From Neurospora intermedia (Eukaryota; Ascomycota; Sordariomycetes; Sordariales; Sordariaceae): a DNA stretch of 64,000 nucleotides. The position numbers were made by a program, and so were the translations under genes. Shown here piece by piece: positions 45,635 through 56,923 of the stretch. Position 1 is the first letter of the stretch. Each line of letters begins with the position of its first letter. The notes beneath the pieces were generated by a model. That model saw nothing but the letters and a program-made list of their open reading frames with translations. It was not told the origin of the DNA and ran no database searches. The DNA lies in the NCBI GenBank assembly GCA_037102815.1, contig BTPP01000005.1, positions 682,001 to 746,000 on the forward strand, in the 5' to 3' direction.

Positions 45635-48600
45635 ATGGCCCCGACAATGTTATCACGACTACACCTCCGACGACCACCTTCCACGCCGTCATCTCCCGTA
45701 CCCGGCCAAGTGAGCTCCTTGGACCTGGATACTGCACTTCAGCCTCCGACAGCTCCCGATGGCCGACCACAGCCTACCAGATCAGCTAGCTCCTCCCACC
45801 TTCCATCCGCCCTCTCGACAACCCCAAAACCGATACCGAACATCAGCGACAATGGAGGCATCAGTGCAGCAGCTTCAGTTAGTGGAATGCCTCTACAGAT
45901 GTATCAGTCCGCCGGAAGTTCGGCCTCCAGCCAACCTTCGGAAAGTCACAAGTCGAGGACAAGGCAGGCCCCGCCGCCCATCGACACTACCGCCGCTACT
46001 CGGGCGTCCTTGGCTACGAGACTGAGCAAGATCTCGTCCTTCGTGACCCCAACCGACCTCAATAGCAGTGGCCCTTTCGGCAAACGTCCGACGGGGAAGC
46101 GTATGGCTAGCGAGCCAGCCACCAAAGCCATCACCACTCCGGAATCCGCAAAATCCAAAAAGTCTTTGCCTTTCCTCAAAAAACACTCGGTATCTAATCT
46201 ATGGATGAGGAGAAAGACTGCGCAAAACCCACCAGATCTGCCACCTCTGTCCTCCTCGGCCGAGCCCACTTATGACCCGCGCATCCGGGGCACAAAGGTC
46301 CACGATTTCAGTGCTCCCAGACCCAAGCGGACGACGTCGCAGAAGGAGGCTGCTGTCAGTCCTGTAAAGGAGTCTCCAAGTAATGATGCTACGTCAAACT
46401 CACACGCAGCGGAAGCAAGTACAGGTAGCACATTCGTGGGCACTTCACAACTTTCAACTCCTGGCCTCGATGACGTTCCCTTTTTCCCTCCATCGGGGGC
46501 GCAGGTCGTGGGACCGACCAGGGGCAACAGTGATGCGAGATCAATACCAGTAGATAGCTTACCATCACCAGCTTTTGCCAACTCTTCGCCGGTTGAACAG
46601 GATGCGCGGCCGTCAGTACAGCTCAGAGATGATCCCGTTCCCGCCCAGGATCCTTCGTCATCGGTGGCATCTCAGGACACTTTGACTGTAACCAGAGCCG
46701 GCCCCAACGCCAATGCCTCAGTCCGAGCCGCGACATCACGCAACGTATCCAAGCGATCCATTCGAGACTCTGCCTTTGGCCTTCCAAAACACATGAAGAG
46801 CACATCGTCTCGCTTCAGTTTCGACATGATGGGCTCAGCCGATGAGGAGAAGGCGTTGGAAGAACGTCATCGACAGCGTCAGCGAGAGAAGGGGGGCGGC
46901 GCCGCAAGTGCGCTGAGGCAAGAACATGATTCCAGATTTGACGACCTGGAAGAGGAAGATTTCGACTATGACGCCATGATGGACGACGACGGCCTGGAGG
47001 AGCCGATCCCCGGTGTTAATGCGGATTACGAGGATGACTACATGGAGGAGCCAATTCCGGGGGCTAACGCGGACTACGATGATCTAGAGGAGCCGATTCC
47101 GGGCGTCAATGCTGGTTATGAAGAGCTTTCTGGGGAAAGTCAAGACAACGAGCATGATACGGATTCAGACCCAGACAATGATCAAGAGAACTTTGCTGGG
47201 TTTGAGTTTCAGCGATCAAACAAAGGCTCCGGTCCCATCACCCCCCGTAGCCCTCTCATCGCTTCAACGCCCAGCAATGAGACCGACCAGCCCGTTGCTT
47301 CATCCGTAACGGAAAACAGTACTCCCGATTTACCAAAATGGGCCACGATGCCTGACCAGGCTGCTCCCGCACCAGCTCTTCCAGTACCACAGCAGTCATC
47401 AAGCCCCGAAACCGCTCATGCACGAATCACTGCAGAGCCTGTCCCTATCGGGCTGCCACCGACCAACCCCACCCGCAGAGAGGATGATGGCGACATCTAC
47501 TTTGACAACGGCTTGGCAGATGAACTAGACTTTCAGGGCGATGGCACCCATTTTGACGAATCCCTCTTTGACCTCGACGACACCGATCAATATGGCCGCC
47601 CTATCCCGGGTGCTTTTGCTCGGGCGGCTGAGCAGGCGCGGGCTCGGCAGCTGGCCCAACTCGCAGAGTCCAATGCCGCAGCTGCCCCTGGTGTTGACCC
47701 AGCGCAGTCGACGGCTTCTGGCTCCATGAATGCCCTTGCGACTGGAGAAGACCCTTCTTCCACCCAGCTCCCTCCGATGCCTACCCAAGCCATGCAACAA
47801 ATGTCGATATCTGGCCTTGATCTGGCATACCAGGCTGCCCTGGCCGAAGCGGCGCAAAGAGCAGCAGAATCTGGCAAGTTCCAGAGAAGTTCGTCACCTG
47901 ACATACCCGAAGAGCCTACTGTCATGTCACCCACCGATTCGGCCCAGTCGCACGACTTCGTACAACGAAACGAGCTGGACGACTACGAAAACGATGATGA
48001 TGGCTTTGGCGACGGCTTGGACGATTACGATTTTGACGATGAGGCCATCATTGCTGAAGCGAACGCTAGTGCACTAGCGAACGACTCTGATGGTTGGTAC
48101 GGTCAAGAATTTGGCTTCTACTCTGCTCCCTTGGCCCAATCAGGCCATGGCTACGGCAGTTCATCCTCTAGTCGCAATCCCCCGGACTCAGAGAACCCCT
48201 TCCAGTATTCTTATGGTGGCTACTTCGGCCCTGTAGGCGAAGGCGTCTTCCGGTCCAAGAGTGGCCGTGTCGTATGTCGTGAACCTACTCTGACACCCAT
48301 CACGGAAACGTCCGAGTACTCTAACCGTAACTCCATCATGAGTCTCAACCTTCCGCCATCCATCGATGCTCGTAACTCGGCATCTTTGCAGAGTCCTACC
48401 CTCGCTCAACTGGCGCTCATGGACGATGACGAGTTCGATTCGATCAACAAGCTGCGCAGAAAGACGTGGGCAGGCTCTCAAGCTAGTCTCATGAACTCCC
48501 GGGAGGGAAGCCCCCGGGCAGAAAGGGCGTCGTATCTCATTGACTCGACTGGTTCGCCGTTCGCTGCCACGGCTGGCGGCCATTTTGGGGCGGGCCTTGG

Positions 48601-49045
48601 TGCATATGATCATACTAAGAGAAGTTCCTACTCGATGTTGAATCCTTCGCAGCCAGAAGGTGAGGGAAGGTCGGTCAGTCCCACGCTTACGAACAAGATT
48701 CAAGCGGTGACCATGCCGATTGGTCCTGTTCCGGGGTTTGTCCCACCCAAAGACATGGGGCTTCCCCAGCAACAACCTTCGCTTCTCGGTCCGCCTGTTA
48801 TGATGCCTACGTCAGCACCGCAACAGTTCGCGGTGGAAACAGGACTGAGAAGTGGACAAGGCTATCCTCCAGTTGAGGAAAATGACGAAGCCTTGGGGGT
48901 GGTGTCGGGCAGCTCACAGAAGCCGCTTCAAGAAGGTGCTGGAGTCAATGGCGGAATAACATATGATTCGTTGGGAAGAAGGGCATCTGTCGTTGAAGGT
49001 GTCGAACAACAAGAGCAAAAGAAGAAGGTGGTAGGATGGGCATAA
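45635..49045 (+). CDS. Large low-complexity orphan protein with EEPIPG repeats, 1136 aa
   Basis: An uninterrupted 1136-codon frame with ATG at 45635 after a long pyrimidine-rich leader. I do not recognise a domain. The protein is Ser/Pro-rich and probably disordered overall. Distinct elements: SKKSLPFLKKHSVSNLWMRR at about 173-192; YDPRIRGTKVHDFSAPRPKR shortly after; three imperfect copies of EEPIPG(V/A)NA(D/G)Y at about 455-500, set in an acidic stretch; an acidic patch rich in Asp/Tyr (DDYENDDDGFGDGLDDYDF); and a C-terminal third with INKLRRKTWAGSQASLMNSR that looks well conserved. There are no membrane helices or signal peptide. Length and intronless structure fit fungus-specific cytoplasmic or cortex proteins, but no function can be given. 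Confidence 0.8.
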   Translation: MAPTMLSRLHLRRPPSTPSSPVPGQVSSLDLDTALQPPTAPDGRPQPTRSASSSHLPSALSTTPKPIPNISDNGGISAAASVSGMPLQMYQSAGSSASSQPSESHKSRTRQAPPPIDTTAATRASLATRLSKISSFVTPTDLNSSGPFGKRPTGKRMASEPATKAITTPESAKSKKSLPFLKKHSVSNLWMRRKTAQNPPDLPPLSSSAEPTYDPRIRGTKVHDFSAPRPKRTTSQKEAAVSPVKESPSNDATSNSHAAEASTGSTFVGTSQLSTPGLDDVPFFPPSGAQVVGPTRGNSDARSIPVDSLPSPAFANSSPVEQDARPSVQLRDDPVPAQDPSSSVASQDTLTVTRAGPNANASVRAATSRNVSKRSIRDSAFGLPKHMKSTSSRFSFDMMGSADEEKALEERHRQRQREKGGGAASALRQEHDSRFDDLEEEDFDYDAMMDDDGLEEPIPGVNADYEDDYMEEPIPGANADYDDLEEPIPGVNAGYEELSGESQDNEHDTDSDPDNDQENFAGFEFQRSNKGSGPITPRSPLIASTPSNETDQPVASSVTENSTPDLPKWATMPDQAAPAPALPVPQQSSSPETAHARITAEPVPIGLPPTNPTRREDDGDIYFDNGLADELDFQGDGTHFDESLFDLDDTDQYGRPIPGAFARAAEQARARQLAQLAESNAAAAPGVDPAQSTASGSMNALATGEDPSSTQLPPMPTQAMQQMSISGLDLAYQAALAEAAQRAAESGKFQRSSSPDIPEEPTVMSPTDSAQSHDFVQRNELDDYENDDDGFGDGLDDYDFDDEAIIAEANASALANDSDGWYGQEFGFYSAPLAQSGHGYGSSSSSRNPPDSENPFQYSYGGYFGPVGEGVFRSKSGRVVCREPTLTPITETSEYSNRNSIMSLNLPPSIDARNSASLQSPTLAQLALMDDDEFDSINKLRRKTWAGSQASLMNSREGSPRAERASYLIDSTGSPFAATAGGHFGAGLGAYDHTKRSSYSMLNPSQPEGEGRSVSPTLTNKIQAVTMPIGPVPGFVPPKDMGLPQQQPSLLGPPVMMPTSAPQQFAVETGLRSGQGYPPVEENDEALGVVSGSSQKPLQEGAGVNGGITYDSLGRRASVVEGVEQQEQKKKVVGWA

Positions 49046-49483
49046 TTTGGATATGTCCTTTTTGTTGAGAAGTGTAATCATTTGCATATATACCTTACTA
49101 CTTGTTGGATACCATAGGGAACATATTTCAGTGTTAATGGCATATTGGATACAGTCCGTTTTTGCTGTCATGCGTTGTCCTCGCCGTTCTCTGGTAGTGT
49201 CGGGGAAAATGTCACATCATAAATGCATCACGAACTTCTCACAAGGAACACGATATAGCTTTGAACAAAACAGCAACATTCCATATTAACAGGTCTAGCA
49301 AGATATCGACCATCAACAACCAACATCCCATATTACAACAAGATTCCCTCCCTGATTCACCCAAAAACAGCAACAAATCCAAAACAAAACCAACAAGCCG
49401 AATTCACTTACCGTACCAGACAACTTACAGCACCACAACCACAGCCACAACCAGCCCCAAACACCAACAAAACCATCAACAAC
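49046..49483. other. Convergent 3' spacer
   Basis: A/T-rich spacer between the 3' ends of two convergent genes; probably both 3' UTRs. Confidence 0.4.
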
Positions 49484-50410
49484 CTAACGGAACCCAAGAT
49501 GAACCCTCGCCCTCCTCTGCACCTCCTCCCGAATCAACACCACCTTCATCCTACACTTGATACTCTCCCGATCCAGTCCAGGCCACATCTCTCTTCCGCG
49601 AGCGATATCCGCCTCCGTGACGACCACGTTAGGGGGCTCAGATGGATAAGTATTTCTTCCATTGCCACCACCACCACCATTACCACCACCGTTGTTGCCA
49701 CCCTGCTGCTGATTGCGCCGGTTAGAGTTCGTATCACGCCTCATGTCAATCACAAGCGTGCTATCAGTTGAGAAATCGGATCCCCCAGCATCGGAATCAG
49801 CGTAGGGAAGTAATTGCGGGCCGCCGCCGCCGCCGCCCTGGTTTTGAGATTGAGACTGAGAGTGAGAGTGCGTAGTCGAGGAGGCAAGGGAAACTACCGT
49901 AGGAGCATGCGAGCCTCCTTGGGCATGAAGCAGGGACAGTTCTCGCGCGGATAAGTCACGACCGCGACCGCGGGGGTGGGGGTGGCTGCTGCTGGAAGTA
50001 GAAGCGCCAACTTGACTGAGGGAGTCATCGGGGCGGACGGTGGAAGCGCGGCTGGCGCGGCTGGTGCGAGAACTGGTGGATACCACGGAACCTCCTCCTC
50101 CGACTTGGCTGCTGGAGTCGGAAGGGTCGACGTCGCGGAGGGAGTGGTATGAGCCTTGGTGGGATTGGGACTGGGACTGGGACTGGGACTGGCGAGAGGC
50201 ACCGCGGCTGCGGCTGCTGGGGTAGTCGATGCCTAGTTGGCCTTGGGAGTTTACGTATGTAGGACGGATGGTGGACTGGGAGGAGGACATGGAAGCGGTC
50301 GAGGGCGCTACGGAGCCACCGCCGGTGGTGGAGCCGGGGCCGCGGCCGGAGTTTATGTAGTACTCGACCGGGTGGGTGTAGCCGGCGCTGCTGTAGTAGG
50401 ATTCGGGCAT
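49484..50410 (-). CDS. Ser/Gly/Gln-rich hypothetical protein, 308 aa
   Basis: One exon on the minus strand. The frame extends upstream to 50578 only through a GTG, so the ATG at 50410 (MPESYYSSAGYTH) is taken as start; a TATAAAA box lies 176 bp upstream. The N-terminal two thirds are repetitive (SQSQSQSQS, poly-Gly, Ser/Arg runs). The only ordered-looking part is the last 50 residues: PPNVVVTEADIARGREMWPG ... CRMKVVLIREEVQRRARVHL, an amphipathic helical segment. No domain recognised. Convergent with the gene ending at 49045. Composition suggests a disordered adaptor, but this is a guess. Confidence 0.65.
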   Translation of the reverse strand: MPESYYSSAGYTHPVEYYINSGRGPGSTTGGGSVAPSTASMSSSQSTIRPTYVNSQGQLGIDYPSSRSRGASRQSQSQSQSQSHQGSYHSLRDVDPSDSSSQVGGGGSVVSTSSRTSRASRASTVRPDDSLSQVGASTSSSSHPHPRGRGRDLSARELSLLHAQGGSHAPTVVSLASSTTHSHSQSQSQNQGGGGGGPQLLPYADSDAGGSDFSTDSTLVIDMRRDTNSNRRNQQQGGNNGGGNGGGGGNGRNTYPSEPPNVVVTEADIARGREMWPGLDRESIKCRMKVVLIREEVQRRARVHLGFR

Positions 50411-50585
50411 GTTGGGCGAGAGTGTATGGTGGAGTGGTTTTCTAAGAAGGGTCGCAGATGGAGTGAGTTGTTGTTGTTGTTGTCGTTGTTGTTCCTTGCT
50501 GGTTGTCGCTACTGCTTTTGTTCCTTGCTGGCTGTTGACTTTTTCGGATTGAACTTTTTCGGAAAGAAGTCGGTCCACGACCAGA

Positions 50586-50592
50586 TTTTATA
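50586..50592 (-). promoter_or_regulatory. TATA box of the Ser/Gly/Gln-rich gene
   Basis: TATAAAA on the minus strand, 176 bp before the chosen ATG at 50410. Confidence 0.5.
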
Positions 50593-52590
50593 CCCCATTC
50601 CATCTCCTCCTCGAGGCCTCTCGATCCTTCGTCTCGTTCTTCCCTTGACAATGGAATTATTCACCGATCTTCTTTCTCAACCAGCGCAGCGGTATGGATG
50701 GATGGATGGATGGATGGAACAGACTCGCTGTTCAGTCCCCGAACTTCGCCAAAGTTATTGAAACAATGGACTTCTTCACAGTTCTCTTTTTCGTACAAAA
50801 CCGTCATCCAAGGAACACACTCGGTATCTCTTTTATGGACTCCTTGGTTCTCGGCAGATCTTCGTCGGGTAGCTGGTCAAAGTCACGACGGACAATGCGT
50901 TTTTTTTTTTTTTGTTGATCCCGTATTCATTACCAGGTACACCAGGTATGCATTGTTTTCTTGCTCAAATGCTCAGAAAAAAAAGGGGCCGGGCAGTATC
51001 TGTTCACATAAGACACACAAAGGCAGCTTAATGATTCTACCAAGTGTTTCTAATTGTTTCCTTTACAAGGCCTTTGTTGTCTCACTCTCACTCTCACCCG
51101 GCACACCGGCTCGGCGGGCAGCTTCGCAAGTCTCCTCTTTTTTTTTTTTTTTTCTTTGTTGACTGACGGACGGATTTCCTCTTTTGATGTGAATGTCCCT
51201 GGAAATATGTTGACTGCTTGGCCGACTTGGCTTTGGACCCTAACCATCCATACCTCTCCGCATCGCTGTCTCTTCCATCGTTCAGGATTGTTTCGACTGG
51301 GCACTCCTAAGATTGAACGGCCAATCATCCTTTGGATGACAAGGGCTGAAGATGACAGTATGTAATGGGGACTTGTCGTGGTTGAGCGGCAGACCTGATC
51401 ACCTTTGGGCTACCTAGGAAATTGATTACTAGTTCATGTCCTGGCTAGTGCATCGGTGACTTTTCAGTTGGGCTTTTTCGGGATTTCTTTCTGCTTCGTT
51501 TTTTTTCTGAACTCAATGCTGCTTCATGGCATTCCTTCCCCGTGAAGTTTCCATCCAACTATGGTACATACATCCCAAGAAGCACTCGTGTTCAATCAAA
51601 GTGGAAGGCGTACGGGCTCCTGGCAGATGGTCGTCATTGATGGCCCTAGTGATCAGAGTTCAAGAGATCGGACTCCTTCATACAAGCGGATAGCCCCGGA
51701 TGCTTCTCTCTACCATCCTGAGGCGAATGAGGACTCGTGGTTCTCAGCCCGAATCAGGGAAATACTTGAAAGAAAGAGAGATATATGATCCCTCCCTCAG
51801 ATGCCTACGGATAGGAAGCACTGTCGTCGGGTTTACCTACAGTTAGCGCCTTCATCCTTCGGCGATAAACACAAGACAAAGCAAGATCATCCTGTGTAAC
51901 CATCTTAACTCTTCTGTTGCTGTGGGCTCACTCCCCTTTTGCTGCTCCTCTCTACATGATGATGCGATCTGATTTTCCCGACTTTTGGTCCCGATCAAAA
52001 AACCGCTCCGAATGGCTGTTGGCTTGGTGTCATCAAAAACGCACAAAAGATTGTCGATGAATCTAGGGCTGGAAACATGGGTCAGGGAACATCGTGGGTG
52101 GATGGTAGGGTACAGGCATGGTGTTTTACATTGAGCTTCATGCTTCGTACCGTTCGGCGGTACATGGGTAGGGGTACCTACCTGCCTTGCCACAACGTAG
52201 TAGTCTGGACTGGTCTAATCATGTTGGAATCATATCGCTTCTTTCTTCCACATTCTTCTGCATGTTGTCCTTAATCCCACTTTGCTCGTTCGTTTAATTT
52301 ATTTAGCGGAAGCATGCGTACTAGGCGAGGTCTTGGCAGGAACCGTACCTAGGCTCGACGACACCATCGTACAAGGCCGGGCTGGCCCGCAAACACTACC
52401 CTATTTCGACCCTTGTCGTTATGTTTCATCCTGTGAAAATGTGCCTCTATATTGCGGCGGTCATGGGCAAACACGGATGTGGTTCGGATGGAAAGCGGAA
52501 GCATACCTACACCAACAACGCAAGAAACCGGGAATTCGGCATACCCGGAAATATGTGATGGCTGCAAAAGCTGTGAAGTATGGTAGTATC
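50593..52590. other. 2-kb spacer; no gene seen
   Basis: Short frames only, with T homopolymers near 50901-50913 and 51138-51152. No coding region supported. Confidence 0.4.
50694..50717. repeat. (GGAT)n microsatellite
   Basis: Five to six GGAT units. Confidence 0.85.
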
Positions 52591-52598
52591 TATATAAA
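52591..52598 (+). promoter_or_regulatory. TATA box of the secreted-protein gene
   Basis: TATATAAA followed by a C/T-rich stretch, 163 bp before the ATG at 52761; a strong core promoter of the type seen on abundantly expressed fungal genes. Confidence 0.65.
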
Positions 52599-52760
52599 CC
52601 TAGTCCCCTCCCCCCCTCGCCATCGATCAAGTCAATTGTTTCACCTTATACGCGCACTCTCTCTCAATCTCCAAATTTCTGATTGACGAGGATTTCTTCC
52701 CCAACGACCATCTGCGCGCAACAACTCTCTTCTCTCAAGCCTCAATCCACAACAGCAACC

Positions 52761-53472
52761 ATGCGTTCCACAATCTTTACCAACTCCCTCGGCTCCCTCG
52801 CCATTCTCATGGTAAGTCTCTCTCTCTCTCCCTCCCCTCTCTCTCTACAGCCTCACAATCTAACGTCCCCCCTAACAGTCCTCCCTCACTCTCATCCTCC
52901 CCGCGGTCCACGCCATCCCGACCCCCGACCTCCTCGACGATCTCCTCGGTTTCGACGACGACCTCAGTCTCGACGACGACCCGACTCTCAACGCAACCGC
53001 CCTCTCAATCCTCACACCTCCCGAACCCCTCACCGTCCTTCCCCCGGACGACACCATCACCATCACCTCCAACTCTTCCACCATGATGAGCACCCTGAGC
53101 ATCGGCACCACCGGCCCCTGGATCGCCGGCTGCATCCAAGTCGACAACATCGGCACCGGCAGCCCGGCCTCCTCCAAGCACATCCGCGAGGGCATCAAGT
53201 ACCTGCGTGGTGTCCAGGGTCAGCCACAGATCACCCACTACGGGTGCTCGCAGGTGAGCTGCAGTTACAAGAGCGCCATCTTTTGGTGTAACGAGGAGCT
53301 GGGGTGGGGGTTGCGACTGAACAGTTTTGCGGATATTGCGGATGGGGCGCAGGCGATCATGGACCGGTGCGGCAAGGGGAAGGAGGTGATGGGGAAGTCG
53401 ACGACGGGGTGGGCGCCGGATCAGCAGAAGGGACAGCAGTGGAGTGTTGTTGTTACGGGAGGGGATTGTTGA
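52761..53472 (+). CDS. Small secreted six-cysteine protein, effector-like, 214 aa
   Basis: Two exons: 52761-52811 and 52879-53472, with a 67-nt intron (GTAAGT ... CTAACAG, branch-like CTAAC next to the acceptor). Residues 1-31 form a signal peptide (AILMSSLTLILPAVHA). An acidic, Asp-rich propeptide-like segment follows to about 80. The C-terminal 130 residues contain all six Cys: GCIQVDN, YGCSQVSCSYKSAIFWCNEE, MDRCGKG and the last residue but none other (GGDC end). The spacing suggests three disulfides, and the pattern CSYKSAIFWCN with ADGAQAIMDRC resembles a widespread fungal small-secreted-protein family of unknown function. It is extracellular by prediction; a role in plant, microbe or wall interaction is inference. 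Confidence 0.85.
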
Positions 53473-54229
53473 GGTATCAGCCGGCAGGTGGGTGGGTGGG
53501 TGGGTGGATGGCTCCTGAAAGGGGTGAGAGTGGGATTCAAAAATGAGGATGGGGATGGAAGCTGAAAAAAGAAAGAGGGATGGATTGTGAATGTTGATGC
53601 TGCCCTCGGGCGTTCCTAGGAAGAGTTTGTGATGGGGAAAAAAAACGAAACTGGCGTGGTTTGAGATAGAGGAAGGAAGTTTCGATGGGAGAACAATAAT
53701 AGAGTCTCATGATTTCGGGCCACTGAATGAGGAAGAAGCCGAAGGATAGGTAATAAGAAGTGCCATGAAGTAATACGATCGAAGATCCAAATGCCAGAAC
53801 CTCAACCCACTACCTCAAGCACACACACCACCACCCTTGACAAGAACTGATCATCCACCCGCAAAGACCACAGGATCAACAAGCTGTGTCTCCTCCATAC
53901 CCTTCTCATCCCCTCGGTCAACCAAAGGATGACACTCCTCAAAATCACCAAAGGCTTCGACGTATGCACCTCGAGCCAGAAGCATTTACACCACGGTCAT
54001 TTCTGGATTTGGATGGCGCGCCTGAGCTACTTGTCAAGAGCTGTTTGTCCTTTCTAGTAGGTTCGTAGAATGACATGTCTTCCCCGACAATCGATTGTAC
54101 GTTTCGTCGCTTGTCGCGCTGCTCGGGTAACGACGACGCACCGCATCCATGACCGTACCGTTGTATCCGCCGAAGTGAATGCTCTCGCGGACTCAGCATG
54201 TGTTTGGTGTGCAGGGAATAAGAAATTTG
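53473..54229. other. 3' flank of the secreted-protein gene and distal end of the NACHT relic
   Basis: Begins with a (GTGG)n run at 53485-53508. No intact frame; the right part may include further unrecognisable C-terminal remnants of the NACHT pseudogene. Confidence 0.4.
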
Positions 54230-55990
54230 CCATTGTGTGTCAGCGTATGCGTCTGAGAAACGAGCACAGTGGGCTCGACCTGAGAGTTTTCTGGGACACG
54301 TTCTCGGACTGTTTGGTGAAAGAAGTACCTTTGAACAACGTGAAAGAGACCATCAAGCCACATAGATACCGGTGTTGTGTGCAGCCTTTATCTCTGACAC
54401 TTTCGAGTGGCCGTACGGCTCCAATAATGAGGCGTAGGGCTCTGCAAACGGTTGAATTCTCTGTCGGTCTGCTTAGGAGGTTCTCATATGCATCCCTTAC
54501 AGACGTTGGCAACGTCGTGAAAGCATGTTGAATACCGTCCGCCGTCTTTTTTCAAGATTTAAATCGTACGTCGTCGACAAGCAGGGCAACCCAAAGGCAC
54601 GGGCAGTGTCCAGTCTTGGACAGCATTTCGTGTGTTTCTTCCTCAGATCAACGTGGAAGGCGATTTCTTTAGCAAACTGTCCCAGGACAATGTTCGATGG
54701 CAAGGATGACCTCTTACTGATATTATTGCACTGACCTTCGCCCGTGATTCGCAAATATGACGGAACAACGTTTTCCAGTGAAGCAAACTGGGAGGAGATG
54801 ATCTTATAAAGGCCGGCTCTGAAGAGGAATTTGGTGTTGAAAGACTTTGCCATGTTCTGATGAAGATCTGGGACCAGGGACTTTATAGGTCAGAGGTATC
54901 ACATCCATCGAGCGCGTCCATGACAACTACACCTATATTGGAGCCAGCTTCAGGGTCGCGTACTGCCTGCTGAAAGATGGTCCAGAGCCACGATGGGATA
55001 TTGACAAGCCCCTGAGAAGCTCGTAAAAGTGAATCCAAGACATGTTTTTCGAGCAATATCGGTGTGTTGAAGAAGAGATGACGAAGTATAGTGTTTGAGA
55101 CATTCTGGTTTATTGGGGTTCTTTGAGGAAGAAGTAGCGAATAGTATTACGCAGTAGGAGGGGTCCGGAACTTTGTTCCATCCACTGGCAAAAGCTTCGC
55201 TGTCGATCAAAACCGACCGTCTGCCACTAGACTAGTCAGGGGTAATGCAGGTAAGCCCGCTAACCATTCAGCTTAGTGCGGGCGACTTTAGCGCGTAGGG
55301 GTCTTGGTACATAGCTACACGAACTCTACTGTTTGGTCACTTCGTGGGTGTCCGTGTTTGTTGAACGTTGCTGTTGAAGGCACTCGATTTCTTTATACGA
55401 CTTTTCTCGCTTGTTCTTTCGCTGTGCTTCGGCTTGCTGGAACTTGTAGTGCTCGGTGAAGGTGATCAGAATTTCCTCTTCAACCTGCAACTGTTTCTCG
55501 GTTGTGTTGGTGATCTTTTGTTGTGGTGTTCTTGGCTTCGAGAAGCAGAGTAGAAGCGGTGACCAGCTCTACTCGTCTGGGTTAGAGGCGTTTCTAGCCC
55601 AGACAAGTAGTTCTAGGCCTTGGTTCTGTCTCATTGATGACCCGCAACTCCTTCCACGTTTTCAGCTTGAAGGTCTCCTTAACGAACGTCTTGGCAGTAT
55701 GTTCATAACCCCGAAGAGCTGTACGACTCTGCACCTTTGGTAAGGCATTGTAGACTATCTCAAGACACACCTCCATCACCACCTCTATATGCAAATTCAA
55801 GTGGTCATCCCGTAGGGGAACCAGCGGTTCGAGAACGGAGTAGTACTGCATCTTGTGAACGATATACCTATGTGAAGCCTTCGCGGTTAGCTTCAGCTTC
55901 GAAATGGTTGGTCAACAGCGGGGGGATCAGACATACGGCGACCCAGGCTACTGATGTTTCGGGGAATGCGCTCACGGCTTGGTAGCAAAC
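54230..55990 (-). pseudogene. Decayed NACHT-NTPase (NLR/STAND) gene
   Basis: On the minus strand, pieces of a fungal NACHT NLR occur in the right order but in different frames, broken by stops. From 55990: AVSAFPETSVAWVAVC and PPLLTN with ANREGF, then, after a stop and frame change, YIVHKMQYYSVLEPL (the N-terminal domain found before fungal NACHTs); a coiled segment ending at a stop near 55330; IRYFFLKEPQ near 55160; a frame-shifted ILLEKHVLDSLLRASQGLV; then the Walker B-like VVVMDALDGCD near 54930; WVALLVDDV near 54580; LPTSVRDAYENLLSR and ALRLIIGAVRPL near 54500-54410; and FFHQTVRE near 54310. No P-loop was found in the expected place, before IRYFF, where sequence appears deleted. Multiple independent lesions argue for an old pseudogene rather than missed introns. 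A coding-like scrap (SREAVKRQAVALNGLIVDLL) at 56290-56400 may belong to it. Confidence 0.8.
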
Positions 55991-56923
55991 CTTTGATCGT
56001 GCGCAGACACTATACCGTTCCTCCAATGACACCGCCTGTGCATCCTATCACCCTCTCTTCAATTGTCCTCAACCGGCTGGAGTATTGAACACTGAAGTAA
56101 TGACACCCTAAGTCAAGTGTAGTCGCAAATGCCCGTAGTTACTAGATCCGTCCCTTGATGGACGCAATCATCAAAGAACAGACAGTCTGAGTCGACAAGA
56201 CAAAGCAACTCATGGAAGTCCACCTCACATAACGGTCTTGAAATGTCACTTCTTTCCTATCGAACCAGTGCCGTTTCAGGCCCCTTTCTGTCTTTGACGT
56301 TTTCCCAAGGTCGAATTGTAGATCCGCGTTTCGCCGTGTTCCTCTAGCAGGTCAACAATCAACCCGTTTAGAGCGACAGCTTGGCGCTTGACAGCCTCTC
56401 GGCTTTTGGGCAGATTCTCTTTTTCATCAGCTGGTCAACCAGTCTGATCTTAGGCACTTTAGCACCTCCCATGATTTCGAGAGGTATGTGCCCCTATCCA
56501 ACGAAGAACCGTGGCAGGTTTGGGTGTCGGCGACGACAACGGGCGCCGTACCCGAAGGCTTCTTGTTGCCTGTTGTTCTGTTGACAAAGCCTTTAGAGCA
56601 CGCTTCTGGTAAAAAATGGCCCATTTCCAGGAGTTTGATTCTCCAGGTTGTAGCTCGAAGAGTTGAGTAGGTAGTCTGTATGAGAACAGGACTGGTGATG
56701 TAGCGTCGGATGGGTGGAGGGTATGAATTGAAGTAGCGTTGACATTTACCAGGATCGGGGTTCAGAAGTGAGCGAGAGCTTCGAGATGTGGGAGATAGGT
56801 AGGTACCTGCTCCGTCCAGACCACAAAGTGACTCCTGCTGAAGCACATTGTGGAACGTAACCAACGTGATTGGATCAACAACGGAGGAACCTGTCGACCA
56901 CTGGTTGACAAGAATTGCATGCA
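55991..56923. other. Spacer upstream of the NACHT relic
   Basis: Contains a 168-codon minus frame (56427-56930) without recognisable features and the coding-like scrap near 56290-56400. Neither is supported as a gene. Confidence 0.35.
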
